A stretch of 47,754 nt of DNA from IMG/VR virus record IMGVR_UViG_3300026183_000009, positions 1 to 47,754 of that record; one strand, written 5' to 3'. A program made the position numbers and the translations under genes. The DNA comes from a virus. Positions 9,487-16,951 of this stretch are shown piece after piece; positions within the stretch are counted from its first letter, which is position 1; each line of letters begins with the position of its first letter. Under the pieces are notes generated by a model that saw nothing but the letters and a program-made list of their open reading frames with translations, searched no databases and had not been told where the DNA came from.

Positions 9487-10734
9487 TTAACTACGCACAT
9501 GTCCGAATGGTGACATCATAGATTTTTTAATTTCAAGCTGTGATTCATCTTCAGGCTGCATTTGCCTTAGCAATGATTCTTCAGCTGTCATTTGTTGTTG
9601 CGGTTGAACGTATTCAACTGTAACTTTTTTATCAGGTTCACCACCTTCTTGCATAGCTTCTCTTTCACCACCAGCATCGTAAGCAGCTTCGGCATCCTTC
9701 ATCATTTTCATGAGGTTGTCTGCACCAATCTGCTCAACTGCTTTGGCAGTAAAGACAAATTCTCCATCTGATAACCTAGCAGGTATATCATCTGAAGTGC
9801 CTGTCCCCGGACCATCAACAGGACCGGCTCCAGTAAACTCGGAAGCTTTTTCAATCACTTTGTCAAACACCATGCTCAACTCAGGATTAGCTTCTAGTTG
9901 TTCCATTAACATAGACTCTTCTTCTTCGGACAATGCTTCGTCCACTATAAAGTCTATAAAGTTTTGTTCCATTTCTTCGTCAGGTAGCATTTCCATTTCG
10001 CCACCTTCGTTTTGTTGTTCTCTTGGTTCTTGTAAGAAATTTAAAGCTTTCATAAATAAATCTGGATGATTTTTTTGAGCATCAATAGGATTCATAACTA
10101 CTCCAGTTTTTTCTTCTACCATATATTGTTCTGGTAATGATTTACCTTCTTGAGCTAAAGCTAAAACTTGTGGTAATTCATTTTCTGGTAATTGTCTAAG
10201 ACCAGCAAGTATTACTCTATAGTTTTGCATTTCAGCATCGTTTTGACCTTCAGCAAAGCCCATTCTGTAATCATCAGAGGCTAATAAACCTCCTTGATAG
10301 TTTATTGCTCTTGAAGTCATTGGTAAATCTGATAAAAGTTTACTTCCTTCTTTTGTAGGTACTTTAATATAAACATCTAAGAACCTATCTATATCAGTAA
10401 TATCACCACCCATTTCATCTAAAAATACATCAAATAGTTTAGCTTGTCTGGCAGTATCGCCTTTAGATATCATTTTAAGTTCATCTAAAGCTAAACTTTG
10501 TAAGTAAGCTGCTGGGTCGTCTGCACCTGTTTCTACTTTATCTACAAGAAACTGATAAAGCTCATTTGCTTCTTTAGGCTTAATTGGTCTTGTTTTTTGA
10601 AATGCTTCATCTATATCTGGATAGATTTTTTTAGCTTCTTTAAGCTGTGAAGCAAATTTACTACCTGCTTTACTTACTAATTTACCTAACTTATAAGGTT
10701 CTCTGTCTTTATTTAATAAACTTTTCTTAGCCAT
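9487..10734 (-). CDS. Head-locus structural protein with SDGEFV motif (415 aa)
   Basis: Lies between portal and scaffold. The N-terminus is basic (residues 9-30, including EPYKLGKLVSKAGSK), the middle is helical and acidic (EGGEMEMLPDEEMEQNF near 245), and around residue 305-345 comes VDGPGTGTSDDIPARLSDGEFVF-type sequence followed by AVEQIGADNLMKMM. The GTGTSDxIPARLSDGEFV segment recurs in diverse phage virion proteins. I do not know its function. A 90-base gap to the next gene contains a weak hairpin (AAAGG/CCTTT) and no credible ORF. RBS GAGG lies inside the small overlapping gene upstream. Confidence 0.75.
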   Translation of the reverse strand: MAKKSLLNKDREPYKLGKLVSKAGSKFASQLKEAKKIYPDIDEAFQKTRPIKPKEANELYQFLVDKVETGADDPAAYLQSLALDELKMISKGDTARQAKLFDVFLDEMGGDITDIDRFLDVYIKVPTKEGSKLLSDLPMTSRAINYQGGLLASDDYRMGFAEGQNDAEMQNYRVILAGLRQLPENELPQVLALAQEGKSLPEQYMVEEKTGVVMNPIDAQKNHPDLFMKALNFLQEPREQQNEGGEMEMLPDEEMEQNFIDFIVDEALSEEEESMLMEQLEANPELSMVFDKVIEKASEFTGAGPVDGPGTGTSDDIPARLSDGEFVFTAKAVEQIGADNLMKMMKDAEAAYDAGGEREAMQEGGEPDKKVTVEYVQPQQQMTAEESLLRQMQPEDESQLEIKKSMMSPFGHVRS

Positions 10735-10969
10735 TATTGTTTTCCTCTTTTCTATTCAGGGCTTCCGCCACCTGCTGCTGCAGCTGCTCCAATTGTCCCA
10801 CTAAACGTATCTTCCCCTGCAACCGGTACATTTCCAATTCCGATGTTGCCACCACCAGTGCCTGTAGGTCCAAGTTCCGTTGGTTGTTCAGGTGCTCCTT
10901 GAATGCCTCCCATAGCTCCTTGTTGTTCACCAACAGGTTGAGCTTCTTCGCCAGTTTCTTGTCTAACAT
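10727..10969 (-). CDS. 80-aa helical protein overprinted on the portal 3' end
   Basis: Reads a different frame of the portal gene for 218 bases, then overlaps the next gene's start by 8 bases. The product looks like a genuine folded protein: mostly helical with heptad-like Leu spacing (LAKKLNLLVNNKELWEAF, then LQGKIRLVGQLEQLQQQV). Small proteins with this LNLLVNNK opening and a later L-QG-I--L segment follow the portal in other marine podoviruses (from memory). In the same DNA the portal frame encodes low-complexity Gly/Pro/Ala sequence. RBS is weak (AGG 8 bases upstream), suggesting coupling to portal translation. Confidence 0.7.
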   Translation of the reverse strand: MLDKKLAKKLNLLVNNKELWEAFKEHLNNQRNLDLQALVVATSELEMYRLQGKIRLVGQLEQLQQQVAEALNRKEENNNG

Positions 10970-12986
10970 TTTGCATACCTATTATTTGTGCCATCATTGC
11001 AGCTTCTTCTGGGTCATTGAGTATTTCATCAGGGTCCAAGTCTAAGCTGTAGGCAAGTTCACTAATCAATTTAGAAATCTTAACAAATGGTGCAATGGCT
11101 GGACTTTGTGCTGTCTGTAAGAACATTGTCAATCTTTGACTTCTTACTTCTTTCTGCATCAAGCTATTGGTACCTGTTGCTTTAACTTCTAAATCACCTT
11201 TAACGTCTAAGTCACCTTCAAAGAATTGCATGTTCCATTGGAAGTATGCTTCTCCTAAAGGCTTCAATAAAAAGTCGTCAAGATTCTTAACAACTGTTTT
11301 AATGTTTAGACTTGCTGCTCCTAATAACATTGACATACCGGAAGCAGTTCTAGTCATACTTTGTACTCCTGTTTGACCATGCGAGTAACTTGGTATGCCT
11401 GTTTGCTCATCGGCTAACTGTCTAAACCTGTCAAACATCATCATGTTTTCAGGTGCAGTGTTTGGGAACTTTAAACCATAAATGGCTTGTCCCGGCATCC
11501 CAGCTTGTCTTCTAAAGATTTTACCGGGATATATTTCCATATTCTGACCAGCTACAAGTGCTGATTCGTCTATGTCAAAAACTAATGAACCAGATAATGC
11601 TAAATTATCAATAGCCATTCTTGCATGACCATTCATAATCTGCTGAGAGTCATTCATATTCTCAGCTATTCCAACACCAAAGAAATTATATGGGTTTCTT
11701 TCGTATGGGAAAGCATGATAAGGTATTCTGTATGGAGTAAATGGATTGATAACTGCCCTTAGCAATTTATTACCACATATCCATGCATTGATTTGTACCT
11801 CATCTAAATCATCAATGTCTTCATCAAGTTCGATACCTACTTCTCTAGCATATTGAGCATCCATGATACCCCAATATTCAACTACTTCAAAAGCATTAGA
11901 ATATGCTTCTTCAGTATCGTAATCATCTTTTAATTGACTTTCAAAGTCTTTTTCAAGATAATTAGGACCTTCTTGAATTGCTTCACGAATAGCATCTTTA
12001 TCAAAATAAGGCATATTTCTTAATGCCCTAAGTTGTGAAGTATTCATGCGATGTCTATGAATTATATATTCACATTCATCTATGTTAGTTCCACCGGGGT
12101 CTGGATAAAAGTCCCAGCAACTAACAAATTCAATTCTAGGTACTCTAACTTGTATAGGTGAATATTCTCTTTCACCTTCATCATTAACTTGCCAATTATT
12201 AAGGGTTTTGTTGTAATTAAAAGGACCCTTAATAATTCCTGTTCCTAATAGTGCTGCTTCAAGCAATGCACTTCTAATTTCAGAAGAACCATTTGATTCT
12301 TCAATTTGGTCATGGATTAATTTTTCCATTCTCCTTGCAGCTCTTTGTGCTGGAGATAGTTCTGGTTTCTGTGGGTCTGGTGTTGTACCTTCTCTTAAGA
12401 CACCAAGCTCTTCAGCTTTGTCTTCCAAAGACTGCTCTGAGTCTTCAAACATTCCATCGCCAAATGTAGCTCCGGGTTTAAGTACCTTACCATCTCCTCG
12501 ATAACCAATATCAAACGGACCACCTTTTAAATTTCCTATGTTGTCTAATATATCTTCTACAGGTTCTGATGTTTCAATACCCGGTTGAGGATTTTGAAAA
12601 TCTAAATAAGCATTTGCTTTTTCACCTTCAGGTATTTTAGTTTCGCTAATACCAATAGGAAATTTACCTGTGCCAAATAGTACATCGACTAATTGACCAA
12701 AAGCAGCTAATACTTTTGTTTTTGTTATCTTAATAAAGATACGGGACTTTTCGGATTCTCTAAACTTTACTCTTTTGCCGTAAAGCCCTCTGTAGTTTTC
12801 GTAGGCTTCTAGCCATCTTCTTTCGTCTGCATCTCTAGATTCTTCAGCAACAGAAAAACGACTTTGAATAAGTCCTACCAAATTGTTTTTTTGGTCTTCA
12901 ATTAAATTAAGACTTTTTCCTGCTTCACCTTCAACATCTTCGTAGATGTAATCAGCATTTAAAAATGTGTTATTGTCTTCTGCCAT
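10752..12986 (-). CDS. Portal / head-tail connector protein (744 aa)
   Basis: Forms the dodecameric DNA channel at the capsid vertex. It directly follows large terminase and has typical podovirus portal features: an N-terminal helical region with ERRWLEAYENYRGLYGKR, a central stretch (FVSCWDFYPDPGGTNIDECEYIIHRHRM near 285-310) and a stem/wing region with GMSMLLGAASLNIKTVVKNLDDFLLKPL near 565-595. At 744 aa it is longer than T7 gp8 (536), closer to P22-sized portals. The C-terminal 70 residues are Gly/Gln/Pro-rich and lie where another gene is overprinted. RBS AAGGA is 3-4 bases from the ATG. Confidence 0.88.
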   Translation of the reverse strand: MAEDNNTFLNADYIYEDVEGEAGKSLNLIEDQKNNLVGLIQSRFSVAEESRDADERRWLEAYENYRGLYGKRVKFRESEKSRIFIKITKTKVLAAFGQLVDVLFGTGKFPIGISETKIPEGEKANAYLDFQNPQPGIETSEPVEDILDNIGNLKGGPFDIGYRGDGKVLKPGATFGDGMFEDSEQSLEDKAEELGVLREGTTPDPQKPELSPAQRAARRMEKLIHDQIEESNGSSEIRSALLEAALLGTGIIKGPFNYNKTLNNWQVNDEGEREYSPIQVRVPRIEFVSCWDFYPDPGGTNIDECEYIIHRHRMNTSQLRALRNMPYFDKDAIREAIQEGPNYLEKDFESQLKDDYDTEEAYSNAFEVVEYWGIMDAQYAREVGIELDEDIDDLDEVQINAWICGNKLLRAVINPFTPYRIPYHAFPYERNPYNFFGVGIAENMNDSQQIMNGHARMAIDNLALSGSLVFDIDESALVAGQNMEIYPGKIFRRQAGMPGQAIYGLKFPNTAPENMMMFDRFRQLADEQTGIPSYSHGQTGVQSMTRTASGMSMLLGAASLNIKTVVKNLDDFLLKPLGEAYFQWNMQFFEGDLDVKGDLEVKATGTNSLMQKEVRSQRLTMFLQTAQSPAIAPFVKISKLISELAYSLDLDPDEILNDPEEAAMMAQIIGMQNVRQETGEEAQPVGEQQGAMGGIQGAPEQPTELGPTGTGGGNIGIGNVPVAGEDTFSGTIGAAAAAGGGSPE

Positions 12987-12989
12987 TCC

Positions 12990-14879
12990 TTAATATCCAA
13001 ATGTTGAATCTGATGGTACATATTGTTTTATATCTCTTAGTCTTTGCAATGTACCATACACTGAAGGTCTACTCATAATCATATAACGCAATGCATCATA
13101 TGCATGGTCAGAAGCATGAGTATCAACATCCTCGGAATTATTCTTTGATAAAGGAATGCTTTGTAATTCTCTTATCAAGTTTTTACAAGTGCTGAATATT
13201 TGTAGTTTAGGTCTACCATTTGGTTGAACCTTTAAATACTCATGTATTTGTATTTTTCCTTGTACTCTGTTTTTGTCTGCTCTTCTAAGCTTGTGACCCA
13301 TCTTTTGTAAAGCTTCACCTACAGTCGGACCCGATGCTCCTGTTTTAGCCCAAGCTGCTGTATCTAACACACCCGGAACAGAAAAAGGGTCTTCTTTTTC
13401 CATATCTGATATTATATAGCCTAATTCCTCTCCTGTCAAGCCTTTTTGATATAATTCCCTATAAATTATCAAAGTTCCATCATTTTGGTCTACTGTACCC
13501 CATAAACAACAGGATTCTGAGGCATAACCATAATCGATTCCTTTAAGTCTTTCCCAATGAAAAGGAAACTGAAAGGGGTCAACAACATGAACATTCATAT
13601 CAAACTCAGCGAATGCTGCACCTTCTGCAACTTCCCAATTACCTTCAAGTAGCTGTTTACGTTGTGTTGGTGGTAAAGATTCCAACATCTTTTCATAAAC
13701 ACCATCTTTTGCTAAGTAAGGGTTATCCGATAGTTTAGCTGGAATAAACTTTCTGGTTAGACCATCAGAGCCTTCAAAAGATTTGTTTGGGTCGGCTGGT
13801 TCAATGTAACGTCTTTTCACCCAATGAGCACCAACACCACCGGGGTTAGCTGTACAACGTAAATAGGTTTTTATTTCTGGGTCTGTGGTTCTTAAACGAG
13901 ATGCCAAATAGTTCCAGCCAAATTCTGTTGGTAGGTGAGTTATTTCATCAAAACCAATCCAAGAATAAGCTTGACCTTGATAACGATATACGTCAGCATC
14001 TTTTTCTAAGAAACCAAATTCTATTTTAGCTCCGGAAGGAAAAGTCCAAACCTTTTCAACTTCACGAAACCTAGCTCCGGGAAATGCTTGAGGATATAAC
14101 TCTCTAGATTTGTCTATAAGTTCTCTGAGCTCTGGCATGGACCTTCTAAGTATTAAAGCCCTGTGAGCTTTTTTATGACAATACCTTAGAGGGTCAATAA
14201 GCATAGCAAAACTTTTACCACCACCAGCAGCACCACCATAGAGCACATCTTTTTCATCTGCTGCTAAGAATAATGTCTGTGGTCCCTCGTTGGGATGAAA
14301 CAAAACCTTAGAGTCTTTAAGAGTATCTTGAACTGAAGGTGCTGCACTTTCTATTTCACTGTTTGTTAAGATATTGTTGTTGCTTTCACCTTGTAACGTA
14401 TCAAGTACTTTATTTTCTCTTTTTAATTTTGTTTCTTTATATAATACTTTCTTTTTAAGTTTGTCAAGTTCTTTTTTTTCTTGATTTAATTTTTGTTTTC
14501 TGCGTTGTGCTTTAGAAAAATTATAATTACTTTTTACTCCTTGTGGTCTCCCTGTTTTTCTTTTAGGCTCACCTTTAGCATTAAGAATAAAGTTGCCTTC
14601 GGCATCTTTTTCATATTCATTTGGTAGTAATTCCCATAAGTCTTTTTTGAGCATTTTAGCTAATGCAGTGTGACTTATTTTTCTACCAGATTCTAAAGAG
14701 ACTGCTTCGGCTGCTTCTCGAAGTGAAGCTTCTTGTTGAATAACAGCCTTAAGATATTTTTGTAAGATTTCTAATTGTTCGGGTATGGGCTGTAGATAAC
14801 CTTTGATTTCTGATTGTTGATAACCAAATGGAATGGTTCTAGACTTTTTCTTAATGTAGCCTTCAGGCAGCATACTCAT
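12990..14879 (-). CDS. terL: Terminase large subunit with N-terminal recognition domain (629 aa)
   Basis: ATP-driven packaging motor and nuclease. Domains: residues 5-95, an HTH-like domain (TIPFGYQQSEIKGYL, PIPEQLEIL, SLREAAEAVSLESGRKISH) shared with the GIY-YIG protein at 29172; 125-165, a basic coiled coil; ATPase with Walker A GGAAGGGKSF (about 214-223), Walker B WIGFDEIT (about 306-313) and coupling motif CTANPGG (about 343); RNase H-like nuclease with GIDYGYA (about 445), DTAAW (about 505) and SDHAYDALR (about 586). All key residues are present, so it should be active. The ATG overlaps the previous stop as ATGA. Confidence 0.96.
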   Translation of the reverse strand: MSMLPEGYIKKKSRTIPFGYQQSEIKGYLQPIPEQLEILQKYLKAVIQQEASLREAAEAVSLESGRKISHTALAKMLKKDLWELLPNEYEKDAEGNFILNAKGEPKRKTGRPQGVKSNYNFSKAQRRKQKLNQEKKELDKLKKKVLYKETKLKRENKVLDTLQGESNNNILTNSEIESAAPSVQDTLKDSKVLFHPNEGPQTLFLAADEKDVLYGGAAGGGKSFAMLIDPLRYCHKKAHRALILRRSMPELRELIDKSRELYPQAFPGARFREVEKVWTFPSGAKIEFGFLEKDADVYRYQGQAYSWIGFDEITHLPTEFGWNYLASRLRTTDPEIKTYLRCTANPGGVGAHWVKRRYIEPADPNKSFEGSDGLTRKFIPAKLSDNPYLAKDGVYEKMLESLPPTQRKQLLEGNWEVAEGAAFAEFDMNVHVVDPFQFPFHWERLKGIDYGYASESCCLWGTVDQNDGTLIIYRELYQKGLTGEELGYIISDMEKEDPFSVPGVLDTAAWAKTGASGPTVGEALQKMGHKLRRADKNRVQGKIQIHEYLKVQPNGRPKLQIFSTCKNLIRELQSIPLSKNNSEDVDTHASDHAYDALRYMIMSRPSVYGTLQRLRDIKQYVPSDSTFGY

Positions 14880-15121
14880 TTTTTTCTATACTTTCTGACT
14901 TTAGTAGCTACCTTTTTAGGCTGTTTAGAAAACTGTTTACCCTTCTTGGTATCTTCTCTTTTCTTTCTTGTGGTCGCAGCATATTCTTTAGCACTCAAAG
15001 CTTTTATAGCTTTTTCTGGTAAATAACGTTCTCCTGTTTTAGATGACTTTTTACCAGACTTAGTTCGCCATTTTTGTTTGGTCCAGCTATCAAGACTTCT
15101 TTGTGACTTTGCTTTTGGCAT
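14876..15121 (-). CDS. 81-aa very basic protein upstream of terL
   Basis: Nearly every third residue is Lys or Arg. It opens with PKAKSQRSLDSWTKQKWRTK, then TGERYLPEKAIKALSAKEYAATT, and ends with QPKKVATKVRKYRKK. I recognise this pattern from many phage genomes near terminase or head genes, without a known role. Its stop overlaps the terL start by 4 bases, indicating coupled translation. DNA or RNA binding in packaging or in the virion is inferred from charge and context only. Confidence 0.8.
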   Translation of the reverse strand: MPKAKSQRSLDSWTKQKWRTKSGKKSSKTGERYLPEKAIKALSAKEYAATTRKKREDTKKGKQFSKQPKKVATKVRKYRKK

Positions 15122-15209
15122 TTCTTTTCCTAGGTTTTCTTTTTGGCTTTGAATCGTTTCGCAACCATTCTTTCATAAATCTAAATGCTTCTTCTACTCC
15201 GTACAACAT
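15090..15209 (-). CDS. 39-aa basic peptide
   Basis: Starts at an ATG that overlaps the previous stop as TAATG at 15209 and runs to TGA, overlapping the next gene by 32 bases. Sequence begins MLYGVEEAFRFMKEWLR and finishes with a Lys/Arg tail. A longer reading from 15278 is possible but would overlap the upstream gene by 70 bases and lacks a ribosome site. Coupled translation is the likely mode. Function unknown. Confidence 0.5.
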   Translation of the reverse strand: MLYGVEEAFRFMKEWLRNDSKPKRKPRKRNAKSKVTKKS

Positions 15210-15415
15210 TACTTTTTGTAACCTCCGCCTTTGGCTTTGTACTCTTTTGCTAAAAGCTGGGCTTTCCGAGCCGACCACTGACCGGGTTTACCACCTTTAG
15301 AACCGGACTTAATCTTTTCGAAAAGCCTCTTACGCATACTCGGCTTGGTATAATTACCCGCTTCGTTGACACGTGATTTAGGCTTTCTTTTTGTTGTTGT
15401 GCTTTTTCTTGGCAT
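15209..15415 (-). CDS. 68-aa basic protein, WSARKAQLLAKEYK motif
   Basis: The start at 15415 (MPRKSTTTKRKPKSRV) is preferred over an upstream alternative because AGGA lies 9 bases before it. A Lys-rich head is followed by NYTKPSMRKRLFEKIKSG and the strongly conserved-looking GQWSARKAQLLAKEYKAKGG ending. This short domain occurs in phages and bacteria as a small uncharacterised basic protein (a DUF5872-type sequence, from memory). Overlaps the preceding 55-aa gene by 38 bases. Probably nucleic-acid binding, by composition only. Confidence 0.72.
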   Translation of the reverse strand: MPRKSTTTKRKPKSRVNEAGNYTKPSMRKRLFEKIKSGSKGGKPGQWSARKAQLLAKEYKAKGGGYKK

Positions 15416-15545
15416 GTTTAAATATCCTATCGAAGTTATCTCGATACTCTTGTGTATAAACACCGGGACGGGCTTTAGAGCCTTTCCCTGCTATTGTGCC
15501 TGATTTAAATTTTACAGGCTTGTCTGGGCTTCCAATTTGAGGCAT
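15378..15545 (-). CDS. 55-aa basic protein
   Basis: ATG one base after the stop of the membrane peptide upstream, TAA at 15378-15380. Sequence starts MPQIGSPDKPVKFKSGTIAG, contains RPGVYTQEYRDNFDRIF and ends in a Lys/Asn/His tail. The plausible folded region plus tight packing between neighbours support coding. It overlaps the next gene by 38 bases in another frame. No family recognised. Confidence 0.6.
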   Translation of the reverse strand: MPQIGSPDKPVKFKSGTIAGKGSKARPGVYTQEYRDNFDRIFKHAKKKHNNKKKA

Positions 15546-15546
15546 A

Positions 15547-15708
15547 TTACTTTTTAAAGTTTAATGCAATAATATTAACTATTTTTAATAGTTTGTCTAG
15601 CCACTCATCATCCTTTGGAGATGGTGTAGCTGCTGCAACAATAGAAGCAACAGAAATAACTATACTAATACTAATAAATAAATTATATAACCAATCTAAA
15701 ATAAACAT
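15547..15708 (-). CDS. 53-aa single-pass membrane protein
   Basis: Residues 5-27 form one hydrophobic segment (LYNLFISISIVISVASIVAA), followed by TPSPKDDEWLDKLLKIVN and a short hydrophobic end. Proteins with a TM helix and then T-P-P-KDDEWLDKL are frequent small genes near marine phage late regions (from memory). RBS AGGAATT. It follows the 34-aa peptide by 4 bases. Could be a holin or antiholin component, but the holin call at 35905 is better supported. Confidence 0.68.
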   Translation of the reverse strand: MFILDWLYNLFISISIVISVASIVAAATPSPKDDEWLDKLLKIVNIIALNFKK

Positions 15709-15712
15709 AATT

Positions 15713-15817
15713 TTAATTCCTTTTTAATAATAACAATAATTTATATTCTTTTTCTCTTTTTTTCAAGAGTTTTTTTTCTAAAACTTTTTTCAAAGTTAGT
15801 TGTGTTGTAATAGACAT
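15713..15817 (-). CDS. 34-aa Lys/Leu-rich peptide
   Basis: ATG preceded by a near-perfect ribosome site (AAGGAGGT, 5 bases away) presented in a hairpin loop. The peptide is SITTQLTLKKVLEKK followed by alternating Lys and Leu and ends LLLLLKRN, so it would be an amphipathic or membrane-seeking helix. The strong RBS argues for translation. It might serve mainly as a leader that delivers ribosomes to the 53-aa membrane protein 4 bases downstream. Function unknown. Confidence 0.5.
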   Translation of the reverse strand: MSITTQLTLKKVLEKKLLKKREKEYKLLLLLKRN

Positions 15818-15844
15818 AACGCACCTCCTTAATAGATATGCGTT
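15818..15844 (-). promoter_or_regulatory. Hairpin presenting the Shine-Dalgarno of the 34-aa peptide
   Basis: On the minus strand AACGCA (15844-15839) pairs with TGCGTT (15823-15818), enclosing a 15-base loop that contains AAGGAGG. The 3' arm abuts the ATG at 15817. The SD is in the loop and hence accessible, while the start codon is next to the stem, a geometry that could tune initiation. Six base pairs only, so stability is modest. Confidence 0.4.
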
Positions 15845-15879
15845 CCTTCGACTACAACAAAGTCTACTTCCGAGCCTAT

Positions 15880-16206
15880 TTAAGGCTTGAACGTATTACA
15901 AAAGTTTAACCTTTCGTATTCTCTTTGTCTTAAACCATTTATTTCTTTTTCGTATAGTTTAAGTTCAGTTTCTAACACAAAAACTTGTCTTTCTAATTCT
16001 ACTGTTTTTGTTTCTAGTTCTCTAATGTCAGGAAAGATATAATTGTTTTGATTACCTCTAATGTTTCTGGCTTCTCTAGCATTATTATCTATCCTTTCGT
16101 TAATATGAGCATAAGCATAAACAGCAACAGCAATGCTAACAATTATTTGCACTAAATAACTTAGTGAAATGTTCAAAGATGTTTTATCATCAACCTTGGC
16201 TACCAT
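15880..16206 (-). CDS. Membrane-anchored coiled-coil protein (108 aa)
   Basis: A TM segment at about residues 14-35 (LSYLVQIIVSIAVAVYAYAH) is followed by a long charged helix with heptads (IRELETKTVELERQVFVLETELKLYEKEINGLRQRE). N-in, C-out single-pass topology with a periplasmic coiled coil is the layout of inner-membrane spanins and of holin-accessory proteins. Neither is proven here. The ATG overlaps the previous gene's end by 7 bases. Confidence 0.8.
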   Translation of the reverse strand: MVAKVDDKTSLNISLSYLVQIIVSIAVAVYAYAHINERIDNNAREARNIRGNQNNYIFPDIRELETKTVELERQVFVLETELKLYEKEINGLRQREYERLNFCNTFKP

Positions 16207-16490
16207 TTCACTTTATCAGCCCAATATGCTGCTGACATTTTCCCTTTAGCAATGTTTTTAGCATGTCTAGCCTTAAAGCTTTTTCTTTTAGCCTTCATAC
16301 GAGCTGATTCACCCGGCTTGGGCTTACCAGCTGTTTTAGCTCCCTTTTCACCAAAACGAATAAGTTTAATCTTTTCACCTTCTTTAGCCACTACAACGTG
16401 AGACTTCTTAGGATGGTTTGGTGTTCTTTTAGGCTTGTTGTAACCTTTAACACCTGCTCGTTCTAACCTAGAATCTTTCTTTTTAGTCAT
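16200..16490 (-). CDS. 96-aa basic protein ending ARHAKNIAKGKMSAAYWADKVKW
   Basis: Lys-rich N-terminus, then SHVVVAKEGEKIKLIRFGEKG, then RMKAKRKSFKARHAKNIAKG and MSAAYWADKVKW. This architecture, VVVAKEGxKxKxxRFG plus KSFKARHxxNI plus SAAYWAxKVKW, recurs widely in phage genomes, usually unannotated. A DNA-linked role is suggested by charge and by its place between the two terminase genes. It overlaps terS by 8 bases and the next gene by 7, so the three are coupled. Confidence 0.82.
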   Translation of the reverse strand: MTKKKDSRLERAGVKGYNKPKRTPNHPKKSHVVVAKEGEKIKLIRFGEKGAKTAGKPKPGESARMKAKRKSFKARHAKNIAKGKMSAAYWADKVKW

Positions 16491-16890
16491 TTTCTGTTTT
16501 TCCTTCTATGATTATTGTTTCTTTTTCAGGTAAAATAAATATACCTCCGTTGACATTGTGGTCTACTGAAACCTTATCGGTCTTTGTAACCCCTACTCTG
16601 TCTAGCAATGTTTGAGCTGCTTGAAGCTTAGTATTGCTGTTGGGTATTGGCTTATCACTTGTCATAAGCTCAACAAGCTTAAATGCGGCTTTTGGAGCTT
16701 CTTTAGCTAATATGTTCTGGGCTAAATCGACTATTTCGTCTTTTAAGCTTTTAACGACTTGATAGGGATTACCAGCATAACCAGCTAAATCTGCTGCTTT
16801 ATTAATATCACCTTGTGTTTCTATTAAGCTATTTAAGAATAATTCTTGTTTTTCAGTAAGCTTTCTATCGTTTTTTATTAAGCTATTCAT
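16483..16890 (-). CDS. terS: Terminase small subunit (135 aa)
   Basis: Recognises phage DNA for packaging. Residues 10-50 (KLTEKQELFLNSLIETQGDINKAADLAGY) match the N-terminal HTH of small terminases, followed by helical oligomerisation segments (KAAFKLVELM, NTKLQAAQTLLDRVGV) and the C-terminal NGGIFILPEKE often seen in this family. I place the start at 16890 rather than an upstream in-frame codon because the upstream part runs through a perfect promoter. The ATG is only 7 bases after the -10 box, so the mRNA would be leaderless. First gene of the late operon. Confidence 0.88.
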   Translation of the reverse strand: MNSLIKNDRKLTEKQELFLNSLIETQGDINKAADLAGYAGNPYQVVKSLKDEIVDLAQNILAKEAPKAAFKLVELMTSDKPIPNSNTKLQAAQTLLDRVGVTKTDKVSVDHNVNGGIFILPEKETIIIEGKTEND

Positions 16891-16897
16891 AGTAAGT

Positions 16898-16926
16898 ATT
16901 ATATAGCTATATTTAGACTTTGTCAA
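16898..16926 (-). promoter_or_regulatory. Perfect sigma70-type promoter for the late operon
   Basis: Minus strand: TTGACA (16926-16921), 17-base spacer, TATAAT (16903-16898). Both boxes match the bacterial consensus fully with optimal spacing. The expected transcription start is at about 16891-16890, the A of the terS ATG. It stands back to back with the plus-strand promoter at 16944-16972. Confidence 0.9.
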
Positions 16927-16951
16927 GAGATAAAAGAAAGTTCTTGACAAA
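16919..16951. promoter_or_regulatory. Inverted repeat joining two divergent promoters (candidate operator)
   Basis: TTTGTCAAGA (16919-16928) and TCTTGACAAA (16942-16951) are perfect 10-base inverted arms around a 13-base spacer. Each arm contains one promoter's -35 box. Part of the symmetry follows from having two TTGACA boxes face away from each other, but the four extra matching bases per arm do not. A dimeric regulator bound here would control both promoters together. Confidence 0.6.

Noticed and set aside
10737-11045. Plus-strand 102-codon frame opposite the portal end
   Set aside because: Cys/Ser/Phe-rich antisense shadow with no ribosome site; the two minus frames explain the sequence.
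16484-16950. Longer N-terminus for TerS starting at 16950
   Set aside because: The extra 20 codons coincide with a perfect sigma70 promoter and have no ribosome site; the HTH region starts after the internal Met.
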